Assembly (NCBI GenBank): GCA_050302175.1
Contig: JBNLAN010000016.1
Location: 1-64,000, forward strand
Reading direction: 5' to 3'
Origin: JBNLAN01 sp050302175
GTDB taxonomy: Bacteria; Pseudomonadota; Zetaproteobacteria; Mariprofundales; Mariprofundaceae
Length of the DNA stretch: 64,000 nt
The translations under genes and the position numbers were made by a program. This document shows positions 1-8,866 of this stretch, one piece after another. Under the pieces are notes generated by a model. It was not told where the DNA came from and searched no databases. It saw only the letters and a list, made by a program, of their open reading frames with translations. Position 1 is the stretch's first letter; the number at the start of each line of letters is the position of its first letter.

Positions 1-673
1 GTTCGCGGATATAAGCCGCGGCATTCTCCTCATCGGAACCGCCGATCTCGCCGATCATCACCACGCCGTCGGTCTCGGGATCGGCCTCGAACAATTTCAA
101 CGCATCAATGAAGTTCATGCCGTGGATCGGGTCTCCACCGATACCGATGCAGGTACTCTGGCCGAGTTTCGTCTCGGTCAATTGCGCTACCGCTTCGTAG
201 GTGAGTGTTCCGGAGCGCGATACCACCCCGATACGTCCCGGCAGATGGATGTGACCCGGCATGATGCCGATCTTGCACTCGCCCGGCGTGATGATGCCGG
301 GGCAGTTGGGGCCGATCAGTACCGAATCGGAACCCTTCAGATGCTCCTTCACCTTCAGCATATCCAGCACCGGAATGCCCTCGGTGATGCAGGCGATGAC
401 ACCGATACCGGCAGCGGCTGCCTCTATGATGGCGGCAGCGGCGAACGGCGGCGGCACGTAGATGACCGATGCATTGGCTCCGGTTGCACTGATCGCTTCT
501 GCCACTGTGTCGAAAACGGGGCGATCGAGATGAGTCTGGCCGCCCTTCTTCGGTGTTACCCCGCCGACAAAGTTGGTGCCGTAGGCGATCATCTGCGAAG
601 AGTGAAAAGTGCCCTGCTTGCCGGTAAAACCCTGGCAGATCACGCGTGTGCTTTTATCGACCAATACACTCAT
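1..673 (-). CDS. sucD: Succinate-CoA ligase alpha subunit, partial
   Basis: Translating the minus strand from the ATG at 673 gives an uninterrupted frame to the window edge (about 224 residues of the usual 290 or so). It begins MSVLVDKSTRVICQGFTGKQ and carries the CoA-binding Rossmann region and the conserved segment IGGDPIHGMNFIDAL. With SucB-type partner SucC it interconverts succinyl-CoA and succinate with nucleotide triphosphate in the TCA cycle. The ATG overlaps the sucC stop by 4 nt (ATGA), so the two are translationally coupled. The C-terminal part, including the active-site His region, lies outside the window. Confidence 0.95.
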   Translation of the reverse strand, partial: MSVLVDKSTRVICQGFTGKQGTFHSSQMIAYGTNFVGGVTPKKGGQTHLDRPVFDTVAEAISATGANASVIYVPPPFAAAAIIEAAAAGIGVIACITEGIPVLDMLKVKEHLKGSDSVLIGPNCPGIITPGECKIGIMPGHIHLPGRIGVVSRSGTLTYEAVAQLTETKLGQSTCIGIGGDPIHGMNFIDALKLFEADPETDGVVMIGEIGGSDEENAAAYIRE

Positions 674-1821
674 TGAATCGCTCCTACCGCAAGCTCCGCA
701 GCCTGATCGAGATTATCGGCCCAGCGCACATCGAGCCCGGCTTCACGCACGATCTTGCGCCCTTCCTCCTCGTTGGTGCCAACCAGTCGCATCACCACCG
801 GGACTCTCATGGGGTGGGTTTTGATCGCTTCGAGCAAACCGTTGGCGATGATGTCGCAGCGGACGATGCCGCCGAAAATATTGACCAGCACGGCCTTCAC
901 ATGATCGTCGGTGAAGAGCAGCTTGAATGCTTCGCGTACGGCATCGACAGTAACTCCGCCGCCGACATCGAGAAAATTTGCAGGCTTTTCGCCCTTGAGC
1001 TGAATGATATCCATCGTTGCCATGGCAAGCCCAGCTCCGTTGACCATGCAGCCGATATTGCCATCGAGCGCGATGTAGTTGAGGCCGGACTTGGAGGCTT
1101 CGATCTCGCGCGAATCCTCTTCGGTGAGATCGCGCATGGCAGCAATCTCCTGCTGTCGGTAAAGAGCATTGTCGTCAGCAACAAATTTGGCATCGAGCGC
1201 CATTAACCGGCCGTCACCTAGTTCGACCAAAGGATTGAGTTCGAGCAGCGAAGCATCGCTCTTACAGAATGTATCGTAGAGGTTGCAGGCTAGTTTGTGG
1301 AACACTTTCGAATCGCTAAGCCCCAGGAATAAAGCCATCTTGGACGAAGATGCCTCTGCTATGCCAGTGGCTGCAATCGGTAGCGTCATGATCTTATTCG
1401 GTTGCTCGGCTGCCACCTGCTCGATGTCCATTCCGCCTGCAGGGCTGACGACAAACGAAACCGCTTCGGCCTCACGATCCACCAGCAGGCTGAGATAAAA
1501 TTCTCTGGAAATATCGAGCCCCTGCTCGACATAAACCTTATGCACAACCTTACCAGTCTCGCCAGTTTGTTTGGTCACCAGCTTCATGCCGATCATTTCG
1601 TTTGCTGCTGTTTGGACTTCATTGAGCGATTTACAGACGCGTACGCCACCTGCCTTGCCACGCCCACCCGCATGAATCTGCGCCTTAACCACTTGGACGG
1701 CACCACCAAGTTGTTGCGCGGCAGAGACCGCTTCGTCGGCAGTGGTCGCCAGATGCCCCTGCGGCACCGGCACGCCAAATTTTTTCAGGACTTCTTTGGC
1801 CTGATACTCATGTATGTTCAC
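670..1821 (-). CDS. sucC: Succinate-CoA ligase beta subunit
   Basis: This is the ADP/GDP-forming succinyl-CoA synthetase beta chain, with an N-terminal ATP-grasp domain and a C-terminal ligase domain. The true N-terminus is MNIHEYQAKEVLKKFGVPVP, which begins at a GTG (1821) preceded by GGTAGGAC; the frame extends further upstream but without family similarity. The predicted 383 residues match the family (about 388). Recognisable segments are HAGGRGKAGGV (nucleotide binding) and LDVGGGV near the C-terminal third. The gene lies only 7 nt after the stop of the upstream unknown gene, so it is probably cotranscribed with it. Confidence 0.95.
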   Translation of the reverse strand: MNIHEYQAKEVLKKFGVPVPQGHLATTADEAVSAAQQLGGAVQVVKAQIHAGGRGKAGGVRVCKSLNEVQTAANEMIGMKLVTKQTGETGKVVHKVYVEQGLDISREFYLSLLVDREAEAVSFVVSPAGGMDIEQVAAEQPNKIMTLPIAATGIAEASSSKMALFLGLSDSKVFHKLACNLYDTFCKSDASLLELNPLVELGDGRLMALDAKFVADDNALYRQQEIAAMRDLTEEDSREIEASKSGLNYIALDGNIGCMVNGAGLAMATMDIIQLKGEKPANFLDVGGGVTVDAVREAFKLLFTDDHVKAVLVNIFGGIVRCDIIANGLLEAIKTHPMRVPVVMRLVGTNEEEGRKIVREAGLDVRWADNLDQAAELAVGAIQ

Positions 1822-1828
1822 GGATGTC

Positions 1829-2752
1829 CTACCAATTTTTATTGATTTTGACCATTTTATTTTTCTCAAGCTTGTATAATCCAAGGAGATTGTCCTCAGG
1901 TTGACTACGAGAAGTAACGATCATCACTTCATTTGTTTTTAATTTTGCTACTGAAACAACATGCAGAAACCCTTCTGTACCTTGTCCATGGTAGTCTAAA
2001 GTCGAAAATCGATCAGAGCCTTTTTCATAGTAGATAAGAAACTGGTATTCCTGATAGCCCCCTAACCAGCTCAACCCACCATCCACATCAGGGTCAATTC
2101 TAAATGATGCATATGCAATAGCAGAACTTCCCAAATCGAACACTTCGATACCAGCCTGCGGCGTAAATTTCAGCTTTACCTGACCCTTTAACGCCTGTTT
2201 TGCCAGTATATATTCTTTCGGATCACGCCCGGAACTTTCATTTAGAAACTTCCGAGTTTTCTTTAGGTGTATCTGTCTGGCTTTTTCAAACAGGCCTAGT
2301 CTTATTTGCTCAGGAAGTATTGAAAAGTCCCCTCTTTTCACATCAATTTTTTCAAAGATATCACTACACGACCCTTTGACTGCCAACGCATTGTGTGATG
2401 ATCCAAATAGAATATTCCAATCATCGGGCTTCACGTACGGCATTACAAACTCCCCCCCACCCCACTTTGATTCAGGGGGTAATGCTAAACTGTCAAAAAT
2501 CCCGAATCCTTCGATATAGGCTTCGCTTTCCCCACGTTTCGATGACAAACAAACTTGGTCCCCAGCCTGAAAAGCATCAGGACCCACACCAAGAATATGT
2601 AGTTCGTTCTCTGAGGTTACATCTGATGCCAGATTGCTTGTAATGCCAATTTCCGGATAGTCATGAGAGAATTCGTTCGAATTATTTCCAGCAATTCCAG
2701 TTGTCGGGTATAGAATTGATATCGCGCCAAAAAAAACAATAAAATATCTCAT
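1829..2752 (-). CDS. Secreted protein of unknown function between mdh and sucC
   Basis: A 307-residue frame with a good ribosome site (AGGGGGG) before ATG 2752. The first 22 residues (MRYFIVFFGAISILYPTTGIAG) form a classical signal peptide, so the product is probably periplasmic or outer-membrane associated. No motif or family is recognised. Two cysteines occur in the mature part, within QVCLSS and KGSCSD. Base composition is visibly more AT-rich than mdh and sucCD on either side, which suggests later insertion into an otherwise standard TCA cluster. It ends 7 nt before the sucC start. Confidence 0.75.
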   Translation of the reverse strand: MRYFIVFFGAISILYPTTGIAGNNSNEFSHDYPEIGITSNLASDVTSENELHILGVGPDAFQAGDQVCLSSKRGESEAYIEGFGIFDSLALPPESKWGGGEFVMPYVKPDDWNILFGSSHNALAVKGSCSDIFEKIDVKRGDFSILPEQIRLGLFEKARQIHLKKTRKFLNESSGRDPKEYILAKQALKGQVKLKFTPQAGIEVFDLGSSAIAYASFRIDPDVDGGLSWLGGYQEYQFLIYYEKGSDRFSTLDYHGQGTEGFLHVVSVAKLKTNEVMIVTSRSQPEDNLLGLYKLEKNKMVKINKNW

Positions 2753-2830
2753 TATCCCCCCTGAAACTTAACCGAGTCGAACGAACGGTCCAGCACAGTA
2801 GACTCCCCCTATGTTAATTGGATGCAAACC

Positions 2831-3814
2831 CTAGTCGAAAATACCGAAGGCATCGACCTGTGCAACAAGATCTTTCACAGCTTCAAGCGATTGATTAAGC
2901 GCTGCCTGTTCCGGCTCGGTAAGATTGAGGTCCATCACCCCTTCCATACCGCCACCGCCAAGCTTGCACGGCACCCCCATATAATAACCATTGACGCCAA
3001 ACTCGCCCTCCAGATAGGCCGCGCAAGGCAGGATACGATTCTTATCATGTAGAATAGCTTCAGCCATTTCGACAACGGCTGCGCCTGGCGCATAGAATGC
3101 AGAGCCGATTTTCAGGAGCTGCACGATCTCAGCACCGCCTTGCGCCGTACGCTCGCAAATTTGCTGCACCTCCTCCGGGCTTAGCAGTTCGATAATCGGA
3201 ACGCCTGCTACAGTTGAATAGCGCGGCAGCGGCACCATTGTATCGCCGTGGCCGCCGAGTACGCAGGCGGAGACATCCTCGATCGAAACTTCGAGTTTTT
3301 CGGCGATGAAGGCGCGCATCCGTGCCGAATCGAGCACGCCTGCCATACCAATCACACGGCTGCGCGAAAAACCGGAGACACGCTTTGCCGTATACACCAT
3401 GGCATCCAGCGGGTTGGTGACCACCAGCAACACGGCATTCGGCGAGTGCCTGACGATATTGCGGGTGACATCGGCCACGATCTTCACATTGGTGGCAAGC
3501 AAGTCGTCACGGCTCATACCGGGCTTGCGAGCAATGCCCGCGGTGACGATCACCAGGTCGGAGTTGGCAGTGTCAGCATAGTCGTTGGTGCCGAGAATAT
3601 GGGCGTCGTAACCCTGGATCGGCGAGGTTTCATACATATCCAGCGCTTTTCCCTGCGGGATACCTTCCACCACATCCAACAAGACTATGTCGCCAAGCTC
3701 CTTTTGTGCGGCCAGAAATGCCGCCGTGGCGCCCACATTGCCAGAGCCAACCACGGTCAATTTTTTACGCGGAAAATATCTGGCATCCCCATGCGGAATC
3801 TCTGACAGCTTCAT
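2831..3814 (-). CDS. mdh: Malate dehydrogenase, LDH-like type
   Basis: NAD-dependent malate dehydrogenase interconverting malate and oxaloacetate in the cytoplasm. The 327 residues include the dinucleotide motif GSGNVG (about 23-28), the substrate-loop arginines in ARKPGMSR (R96 and R102; the arginine in place of a lactate dehydrogenase glutamine indicates malate specificity), TNPLDAM, and the catalytic histidine in GGHGD (about 189). AAGGAG precedes the ATG. The stop is followed by a 78-nt gap, then the unknown secreted gene and sucCD on the same strand. The N-terminus is about 15 residues longer than typical family members. Confidence 0.95.
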   Translation of the reverse strand: MKLSEIPHGDARYFPRKKLTVVGSGNVGATAAFLAAQKELGDIVLLDVVEGIPQGKALDMYETSPIQGYDAHILGTNDYADTANSDLVIVTAGIARKPGMSRDDLLATNVKIVADVTRNIVRHSPNAVLLVVTNPLDAMVYTAKRVSGFSRSRVIGMAGVLDSARMRAFIAEKLEVSIEDVSACVLGGHGDTMVPLPRYSTVAGVPIIELLSPEEVQQICERTAQGGAEIVQLLKIGSAFYAPGAAVVEMAEAILHDKNRILPCAAYLEGEFGVNGYYMGVPCKLGGGGMEGVMDLNLTEPEQAALNQSLEAVKDLVAQVDAFGIFD

Positions 3815-3885
3815 TGGATACTCCTTGGATAAAATATTACCATAGCTTGAAGATAGACTTGCTTTGTGCGCTTGTCGAACGTGGA

Positions 3886-5289
3886 ATGGCGGGTATGTCT
3901 TCTGTCGAACAATCGTTCCGCGAACTGATTCCCAATGCGGTTTTCAAAGCATGTAAATCACTGCATGCGGAAGGTGGGAAAGCATATTTGGTCGGCGGTT
4001 GCGTGCGCGACATGCTGCTTGGCCACACTCCGAAAGACTTCGACATCGAAGTTTACGGACTGGCAACCGAATCGTTGGAGAAGCTGCTTGCAAAGCTCGG
4101 CCGCTTTACCTTGGTAGGTAAACAGTTCGGGGTTTACAAACTGTGGTTGGACGATGTGGAAATCGATCTTGCCCTGCCCCGTACCGAGATAAAAACCGAT
4201 GTCGGGCACCGTGGTTTCTCCGTACAACCCGACCCCCAGCTCTCGCCTGAAATCGCCTCTGCTCGCAGAGACTTCAGCATCAATGTCATGATGTATGAGC
4301 CTGTGGACAAACAGCTACTTGATTATCATGGCGGACAGCGTGATCTTGAGCAGCGCATATTACGGCATGTCTCGAATGCCTTTGGTGAAGATCCTCTGCG
4401 GCCCCTCAGAGCTATGCAGTTTGCCGCCCGTTTCGGGCTCGAGTTACACCAAGACACAGCAAAACTTTGCCGACAGTTACTGCCTGAGGCTTCCTCGCTA
4501 CCGATTGAAAGAATTTGGGTTGAGTGGGAGAAATGGGCGCATGCTGTAACTCCTGCTTTTGGCCTTAAAGCTTTGCGTGCCTCAGGTTGGCTGGCCCTGT
4601 ACCCGGAGCTGGAAGCACTTTCCGATTGCCCACAAGACCCTCGCTGGCATCCGGAGGGCGATGTCTGGGTACATACTCTTCTGGTGGTAGACCAGGCGGC
4701 TGAAATTGCTCGTCGCTACAACTGGACTGGTTTCGAGCGCCTGCTACTGCTGTTTACCGCGCTGACACATGACCTCGGCAAGCCTGAAACTACCGAAACA
4801 GATGAGAGTGGAAAAATCACTTCCGTCGGACACAGCCAGTCAGGCGTGCCGATTGCACAGCGTCTGCTGCGACGGATTGGTGCGCCAATCAAGTTGATTG
4901 AGCATGTCGCGCCACTGATTCGCGAACACATGACGCATATGCATGGGGAACCCACCGAACGTGCGGTACGCAGGCTTTCAGCCCGGCTGGCTCCGGTCAC
5001 AATCGAGATGTGGGAAGCACTGGTCGAATCAGATGCATCAGGGCGTGCACCGATGCCAGCCAGCCGGCCAGCCAAAGCCTGGCTGGATGCGGCCAAAGCG
5101 CAGGCAATCCATCAGCAGATACCTGCAGCACTGGTAACCGGAAAGATGCTGATCGATTTGGGATTGGAGCCAGGGCCGAAGTTTTCAAAAATTTTACGCG
5201 CCGCCTACGAAGCGCAGCTTGAAGGTGATATTCATAATAAAAAGACGGCCGTGGCGTGGTGTAAAAAGCAGCTACCCTCTGCACATTGA
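3886..5289 (+). CDS. cca: CCA-adding tRNA nucleotidyltransferase with HD domain
   Basis: Adds or repairs the 3' CCA of tRNA. The class II nucleotidyltransferase head shows YLVGGCVRD (about 34-42) and the metal-binding DFDIE (51-55), followed by RRDFSIN and EDPLRPLRAMQFAARF, which are typical of the family. The C-terminal half has an HD phosphohydrolase domain (VWVHTLLV, LTHDLGKP), as in E. coli Cca. Start ATG 3886 (MAGMSS) is chosen because similarity begins just after it; ATG 3895 with GGCGGG upstream is an equally good start. The frame is open further upstream but is antisense to mdh there. It is divergent from mdh. Confidence 0.93.
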   Translation: MAGMSSVEQSFRELIPNAVFKACKSLHAEGGKAYLVGGCVRDMLLGHTPKDFDIEVYGLATESLEKLLAKLGRFTLVGKQFGVYKLWLDDVEIDLALPRTEIKTDVGHRGFSVQPDPQLSPEIASARRDFSINVMMYEPVDKQLLDYHGGQRDLEQRILRHVSNAFGEDPLRPLRAMQFAARFGLELHQDTAKLCRQLLPEASSLPIERIWVEWEKWAHAVTPAFGLKALRASGWLALYPELEALSDCPQDPRWHPEGDVWVHTLLVVDQAAEIARRYNWTGFERLLLLFTALTHDLGKPETTETDESGKITSVGHSQSGVPIAQRLLRRIGAPIKLIEHVAPLIREHMTHMHGEPTERAVRRLSARLAPVTIEMWEALVESDASGRAPMPASRPAKAWLDAAKAQAIHQQIPAALVTGKMLIDLGLEPGPKFSKILRAAYEAQLEGDIHNKKTAVAWCKKQLPSAH

Positions 5290-5313
5290 AATCGCGTACG
5301 GGTGAGTTATACT
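5286..5313 (+). promoter_or_regulatory. Putative sigma70 promoter of the cytochrome cluster
   Basis: TTGAAA (5286-5291), 16-bp spacer, TATACT (5308-5313). It overlaps the stop codon of cca and lies about 30 nt before the start of the first cytochrome gene, so the cytochrome-hemN cluster probably has its own transcript. Confidence 0.6.
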
Positions 5314-5341
5314 GCCAACAACTTTTATGGAGGCTTCTCCC

Positions 5342-6088
5342 GTGGCTCTTTACCGTCGTTTTTCCGATGTTTCCGTTAGTGAGAAAATCCTCGACTCCGC
5401 TTTCCTGATCTGTATGGGCATTGGTTACCTGTTTGCAATGGGCCATCTCTATAACTCACATCAGGGGCGTGACGGCGAACCGGGACTATCGGTCAAAGAT
5501 GTGCAAATCGCCTATTACGGCTTGCAGGATCAAACCCGTTTGAAGACCGCTCTCAACGGCCCAATGGAGGGGAATCTCGAGTCACCTGAGCAGAAAGAGA
5601 TTATTTTTCAATGGCTCGATAATGGCAAAGATGTTGATGAATTCAACGAGAAAGTTGCCCCCATTATGAATGAGCGCTGTATCATGTGCCACTCAGATGC
5701 TTCCGGCATGAACCTTTCACCGCTGACCTCATACGAGGAGGTGATGGAATTTGCACAAGCCGGGGATACCGGCGCTTCTGTACAAACGCTGGTGCGGGTC
5801 TCACACATACACCTCTTCGGCATCTCTTTTATCCTGTTTTTCGTTGGTCGCATCTTTTTGCTGTGCGAAATGGCCCCGATCATCAAGCGCGTAATGGTTG
5901 TCATACCTTTCGTTGCTATTTTGCTCGACGTTTTCGCCTGGTACATCACCAAGGTTATTCCCGGCTTCTCATACGTGGTGGTAGTCGCTGGTGGCTTGAT
6001 GGGGATTTCGCTATGCGCGCAGATTCTTATATCGCTGTATCAGATGTGGGTCCCCAAGCCCACAAGGAAGGAGTCTGCCGAAGCGTAA
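5342..6088 (+). CDS. Membrane-anchored monoheme cytochrome c-like protein
   Basis: About 248 residues from a GTG start (5342), chosen because TATGGAGG lies 8 nt upstream; an in-frame ATG at 5327 overlaps that ribosome site. There is a membrane segment near residues 18-36, then a soluble loop of about 100 residues with one covalent heme site CIMCH (113-117), then three more hydrophobic segments (about 140-240). The layout suggests an electron carrier fixed in the inner membrane with its heme facing the periplasm, perhaps linking the quinone pool to the soluble cytochromes encoded next. I do not recognise the family by name. It is the first gene of the cluster. Confidence 0.7.
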   Translation: MALYRRFSDVSVSEKILDSAFLICMGIGYLFAMGHLYNSHQGRDGEPGLSVKDVQIAYYGLQDQTRLKTALNGPMEGNLESPEQKEIIFQWLDNGKDVDEFNEKVAPIMNERCIMCHSDASGMNLSPLTSYEEVMEFAQAGDTGASVQTLVRVSHIHLFGISFILFFVGRIFLLCEMAPIIKRVMVVIPFVAILLDVFAWYITKVIPGFSYVVVVAGGLMGISLCAQILISLYQMWVPKPTRKESAEA

Positions 6089-6173
6089 TTTTCACACATA
6101 GACTGAAATATGTACACGTACCTCAAACAGAGATTGAAATTAGTATTGCTTGATAAAACAGGAGTTAAACAAG

Positions 6174-6482
6174 ATGAAAAAGACAATCGCCCTCGCGGCA
6201 CTCACCACAGTTATCGCTTTTGGAGCTACAGGTTCAGCCATGGCAGCTGATATCGATGGAGCCAAGCTTTTCAAGAAAAAATGCGGCATCTGCCACAAGA
6301 TGGACAAGAAAGCGATGGGGCCGGCAGTTAAAGGCATGACTCAGGACGAAGCAGCACTGAAGACGACTATCAGCGATGGCCGCAACAAAATGCCGAAGTT
6401 TAGCTCAAAGTTAAGTGCCGAAGAAATCGATGCGCTGGTGGCCTTTATCCGTGCCGAAAACACAACGGGAACCAAAGAATGA
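6174..6482 (+). CDS. Small periplasmic monoheme cytochrome c
   Basis: 102 residues. Signal peptide of about 24 residues ending AMA, heme-binding CGICH (37-41) and a likely axial methionine in NKMPKF (about 73), which makes this a class I cytochrome c of the c5/c551 size. Start ATG 6174 (MKKTIAL) is preceded by AGGAG at 9 nt spacing; the upstream in-frame start would spoil the signal peptide. Expected to be a soluble periplasmic electron shuttle. It sits between the membrane cytochrome and the triheme cytochrome. Confidence 0.88.
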   Translation: MKKTIALAALTTVIAFGATGSAMAADIDGAKLFKKKCGICHKMDKKAMGPAVKGMTQDEAALKTTISDGRNKMPKFSSKLSAEEIDALVAFIRAENTTGTKE

Positions 6483-6560
6483 GCCGATTAAGGGGCTTGT
6501 TGCATATATCGGTTCTCAACAATAGGTTAGCCGATCATTTCGCAATTCACGGGAGGGGAT

Positions 6561-7385
6561 ATGCATAAAATGTTTGTTGCAGGTTTAGTATTTCTGGCCT
6601 TATCTACCGGCACCGCCATGGCAGCAGATGACATGCCGGATGGCGCTGCGCTTTTTAAAGCCAACTGCACCAAGTGCCATGGAGACGATGGTTCCGTCAG
6701 CGACTATGGCAAAAAACTGGAGCCATTTCCGGCACGGAATCTGCGTGCCATTGCAGCCTATATGCCGGAAGATGAAATGCGGCGTATCGTGACGCACGGT
6801 ACTCATCGCACCAAAATGGCGCCGATGAAATACAAGCTTGATCCACTGGAAATCGAAGCGGTAGTCGAGTATGTACGGACATTTACTTATGAGCCAAACC
6901 TTGCGAATGGCAAAAAGCGCTTCAAGGCGGTTTGTGCCTCCTGCCATGGTACGGATGGCCGGGCCAGAACAGGCCTTGGTGCTAAAAACCTGGTGATCAG
7001 CAAGCTTAGCCTGAAGGAGAAAGTTCATACTATTCGTTATGGTCGCAGGGGAACCCTGATGACTGAGAAGCGCCATCAGCTTACCAATGAAGATATCGCT
7101 GATATTGCCAATTATGTGCAGTCTCTGGCGCGTAACGGAAACCCCAAGACAGGGGCAAAACTCTACAGCAAGCTTTGCAAGTCCTGCCATGCCACCCCTT
7201 CAGCCATCAAGCTGATCGGTAATGCTGCCAGCAAGAAAACCATCATGGATCTGGATGACCACATGCTTGATCTTCGTATCCGCCACGGTCGCCATATCAC
7301 ACGTGCCGGCAACGACTTGAGTCATCACCTGACCGACGACAACACTCAGGATATCATTGAGTATTTGAGGCAAGAAACGAAGTGA
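6561..7385 (+). CDS. Triheme periplasmic cytochrome c (three cytochrome c domains)
   Basis: 274 residues with a signal peptide (about 1-21) and three heme motifs: CTKCH (36-40), CASCH (125-129) and CKSCH (206-210). The roughly 85-residue spacing indicates three tandem class I cytochrome c modules rather than a multiheme cytochrome of the NrfB or OmcA kind. Strong ribosome site GGAGGGG before ATG 6561. The last four bases (GTGA) overlap the hemN start, so heme-protein and heme-synthesis genes are coupled. Probable periplasmic electron wire; its partner is not shown by the sequence. Confidence 0.88.
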   Translation: MHKMFVAGLVFLALSTGTAMAADDMPDGAALFKANCTKCHGDDGSVSDYGKKLEPFPARNLRAIAAYMPEDEMRRIVTHGTHRTKMAPMKYKLDPLEIEAVVEYVRTFTYEPNLANGKKRFKAVCASCHGTDGRARTGLGAKNLVISKLSLKEKVHTIRYGRRGTLMTEKRHQLTNEDIADIANYVQSLARNGNPKTGAKLYSKLCKSCHATPSAIKLIGNAASKKTIMDLDDHMLDLRIRHGRHITRAGNDLSHHLTDDNTQDIIEYLRQETK

Positions 7386-8803
7386 GTAACCCTTCCAACG
7401 ACACCCCTCGCCCACAGGCGGGGGGTGTTCCTGTTTTTGACACCGAGTTAATCAAGAAATACGACAAGGCAGGACCGCGCTACACCTCCTATCCGACCGC
7501 TCCGATGTTTCATGAAAACATCAATGCCGAAACTTATTCGGAGACTTTAAAGCGTGCGGCGACCTCCGATGCCCCGCTTTCGCTGTATGTGCATATCCCG
7601 TTTTGCGACACGGTTTGCTACTACTGCGGCTGTTTCAAAATTGTCACCAAGAATCGTGAATTCACCCCGCCCTATCTAGATCATCTCGAGAAAGAGATGG
7701 ATATGGTGGCAGCCCTTGTTGGCAAAAAGCGCCAGGTTACCCAGCTTCACTGGGGAGGTGGTACACCCACCTTCTTAAACGATGACGAAATTCGGCGCCT
7801 GTTTAGCGGACTACGCGAGCGCTTTAACTTCGCAGCAAACGACAAAGGCGAATACAGCATCGAGATTGATCCGCGCGAGTGCGGCCCCGACACCATCAAA
7901 GTACTGCGCGAAGTCGGCTTCAACCGCCTCTCCATGGGCGTGCAGGATATCGATCCAGTCGTGCAAAAAGCCGTAAACCGTATTCAACCGATCGAGACCA
8001 CCCGGCGTGTGATAGAAGATGCCCGCAAGGAGGGCTTCTACTCGGTCAGCATCGATTTGATGTACGGCCTACCGCTACAGACCATGGAACGCTTCGATGC
8101 CACGCTGGACCTGGTGATCGAGCTCTCTCCGGACCGGATAGCCCTGTTTAACTACGCACATCTGCCGCACATGTTTATGCCACAGCGTCGTATCAACGAG
8201 GCCGATATCCCGGCGCCAGAAGTGAAACTGGCGATTCTGGAGCACAGCATCAAAAAGTTACTGGCTGCCGGGTATGTATTCATCGGCATGGATCATTTCG
8301 CCAAACCGGATGATGAAATGGCTGTGGCTTTGCGCGAAGGTAAGCTACAGCGCAATTTCCAGGGCTACTCCACGCATGCGGATGCCGACATGATCGGCTT
8401 TGGTATCTCATCCATCGGCTTTATCGAGGGCTCTTACTTCCAGAATGAGAAGGATCAGCAGCTCTATTACCAGAAGCTGGAGGATGGGGAGTTTCCCATC
8501 CAGCGTGGCTATACCCTCACTGATGAAGATCACCTTCGCCGTTTCGTGATTATGCGTTTGATGTGCGATTTCGGTCTGGATTTCTCAATGGTAGAAAAAG
8601 CTTTTGGAATCGATTTCAAGGCACACTTTACCGGAGAGCTTTCCGACCTGATTCCAATGCAGGAAGACGGCCTGTTAAAACTGACAGATCGCGGCTTCAG
8701 CGTACTTCCCGCAGGCCGCCTGCTGATCCGCAATATAGCCATGGTATTCGATGAACATCTGCGTAAAAAGCAGGAAGAGGTTCGCTTCTCGAAAGTAATC
8801 TAA
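7382..8803 (+). CDS. hemN: Oxygen-independent coproporphyrinogen III dehydrogenase
   Basis: Radical-SAM enzyme that decarboxylates coproporphyrinogen III to protoporphyrinogen IX without oxygen. The 473 residues carry the cluster motif C75-x3-C79-x2-C82 (FCDTVCYYCGC), the SAM motif GGGTP and the HemN-type N-terminus KYDKAGPRYTSYPTAP, which separates it from HemW. Starts at GTG 7382, overlapping the stop of the triheme cytochrome gene. Its place behind three cytochrome genes suggests heme supply under low oxygen. It is followed by an intrinsic terminator. Confidence 0.95.
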   Translation: MSNPSNDTPRPQAGGVPVFDTELIKKYDKAGPRYTSYPTAPMFHENINAETYSETLKRAATSDAPLSLYVHIPFCDTVCYYCGCFKIVTKNREFTPPYLDHLEKEMDMVAALVGKKRQVTQLHWGGGTPTFLNDDEIRRLFSGLRERFNFAANDKGEYSIEIDPRECGPDTIKVLREVGFNRLSMGVQDIDPVVQKAVNRIQPIETTRRVIEDARKEGFYSVSIDLMYGLPLQTMERFDATLDLVIELSPDRIALFNYAHLPHMFMPQRRINEADIPAPEVKLAILEHSIKKLLAAGYVFIGMDHFAKPDDEMAVALREGKLQRNFQGYSTHADADMIGFGISSIGFIEGSYFQNEKDQQLYYQKLEDGEFPIQRGYTLTDEDHLRRFVIMRLMCDFGLDFSMVEKAFGIDFKAHFTGELSDLIPMQEDGLLKLTDRGFSVLPAGRLLIRNIAMVFDEHLRKKQEEVRFSKVI

Positions 8804-8818
8804 TAAAAAGTGACCATT

Positions 8819-8846
8819 AAAAAAGGAGCCAGATGGCTCCTTTTTT
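8819..8846. terminator. Bidirectional intrinsic terminator between hemN and icd
   Basis: A-run, GGAGCC, loop AGAT, GGCTCC, T-run: a 6-bp GC-rich stem extended by A-T pairs. It is symmetric, so it can stop hemN (plus) and the convergent isocitrate dehydrogenase gene (minus). Confidence 0.9.
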
Positions 8847-8866
8847 ATGAATCCCCTTGTGCGACC

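Noticed and set aside
122..676. Open frame of 184 codons on the plus strand
   Set aside because: Antisense to sucD, whose protein sequence is clearly recognisable on the other strand.
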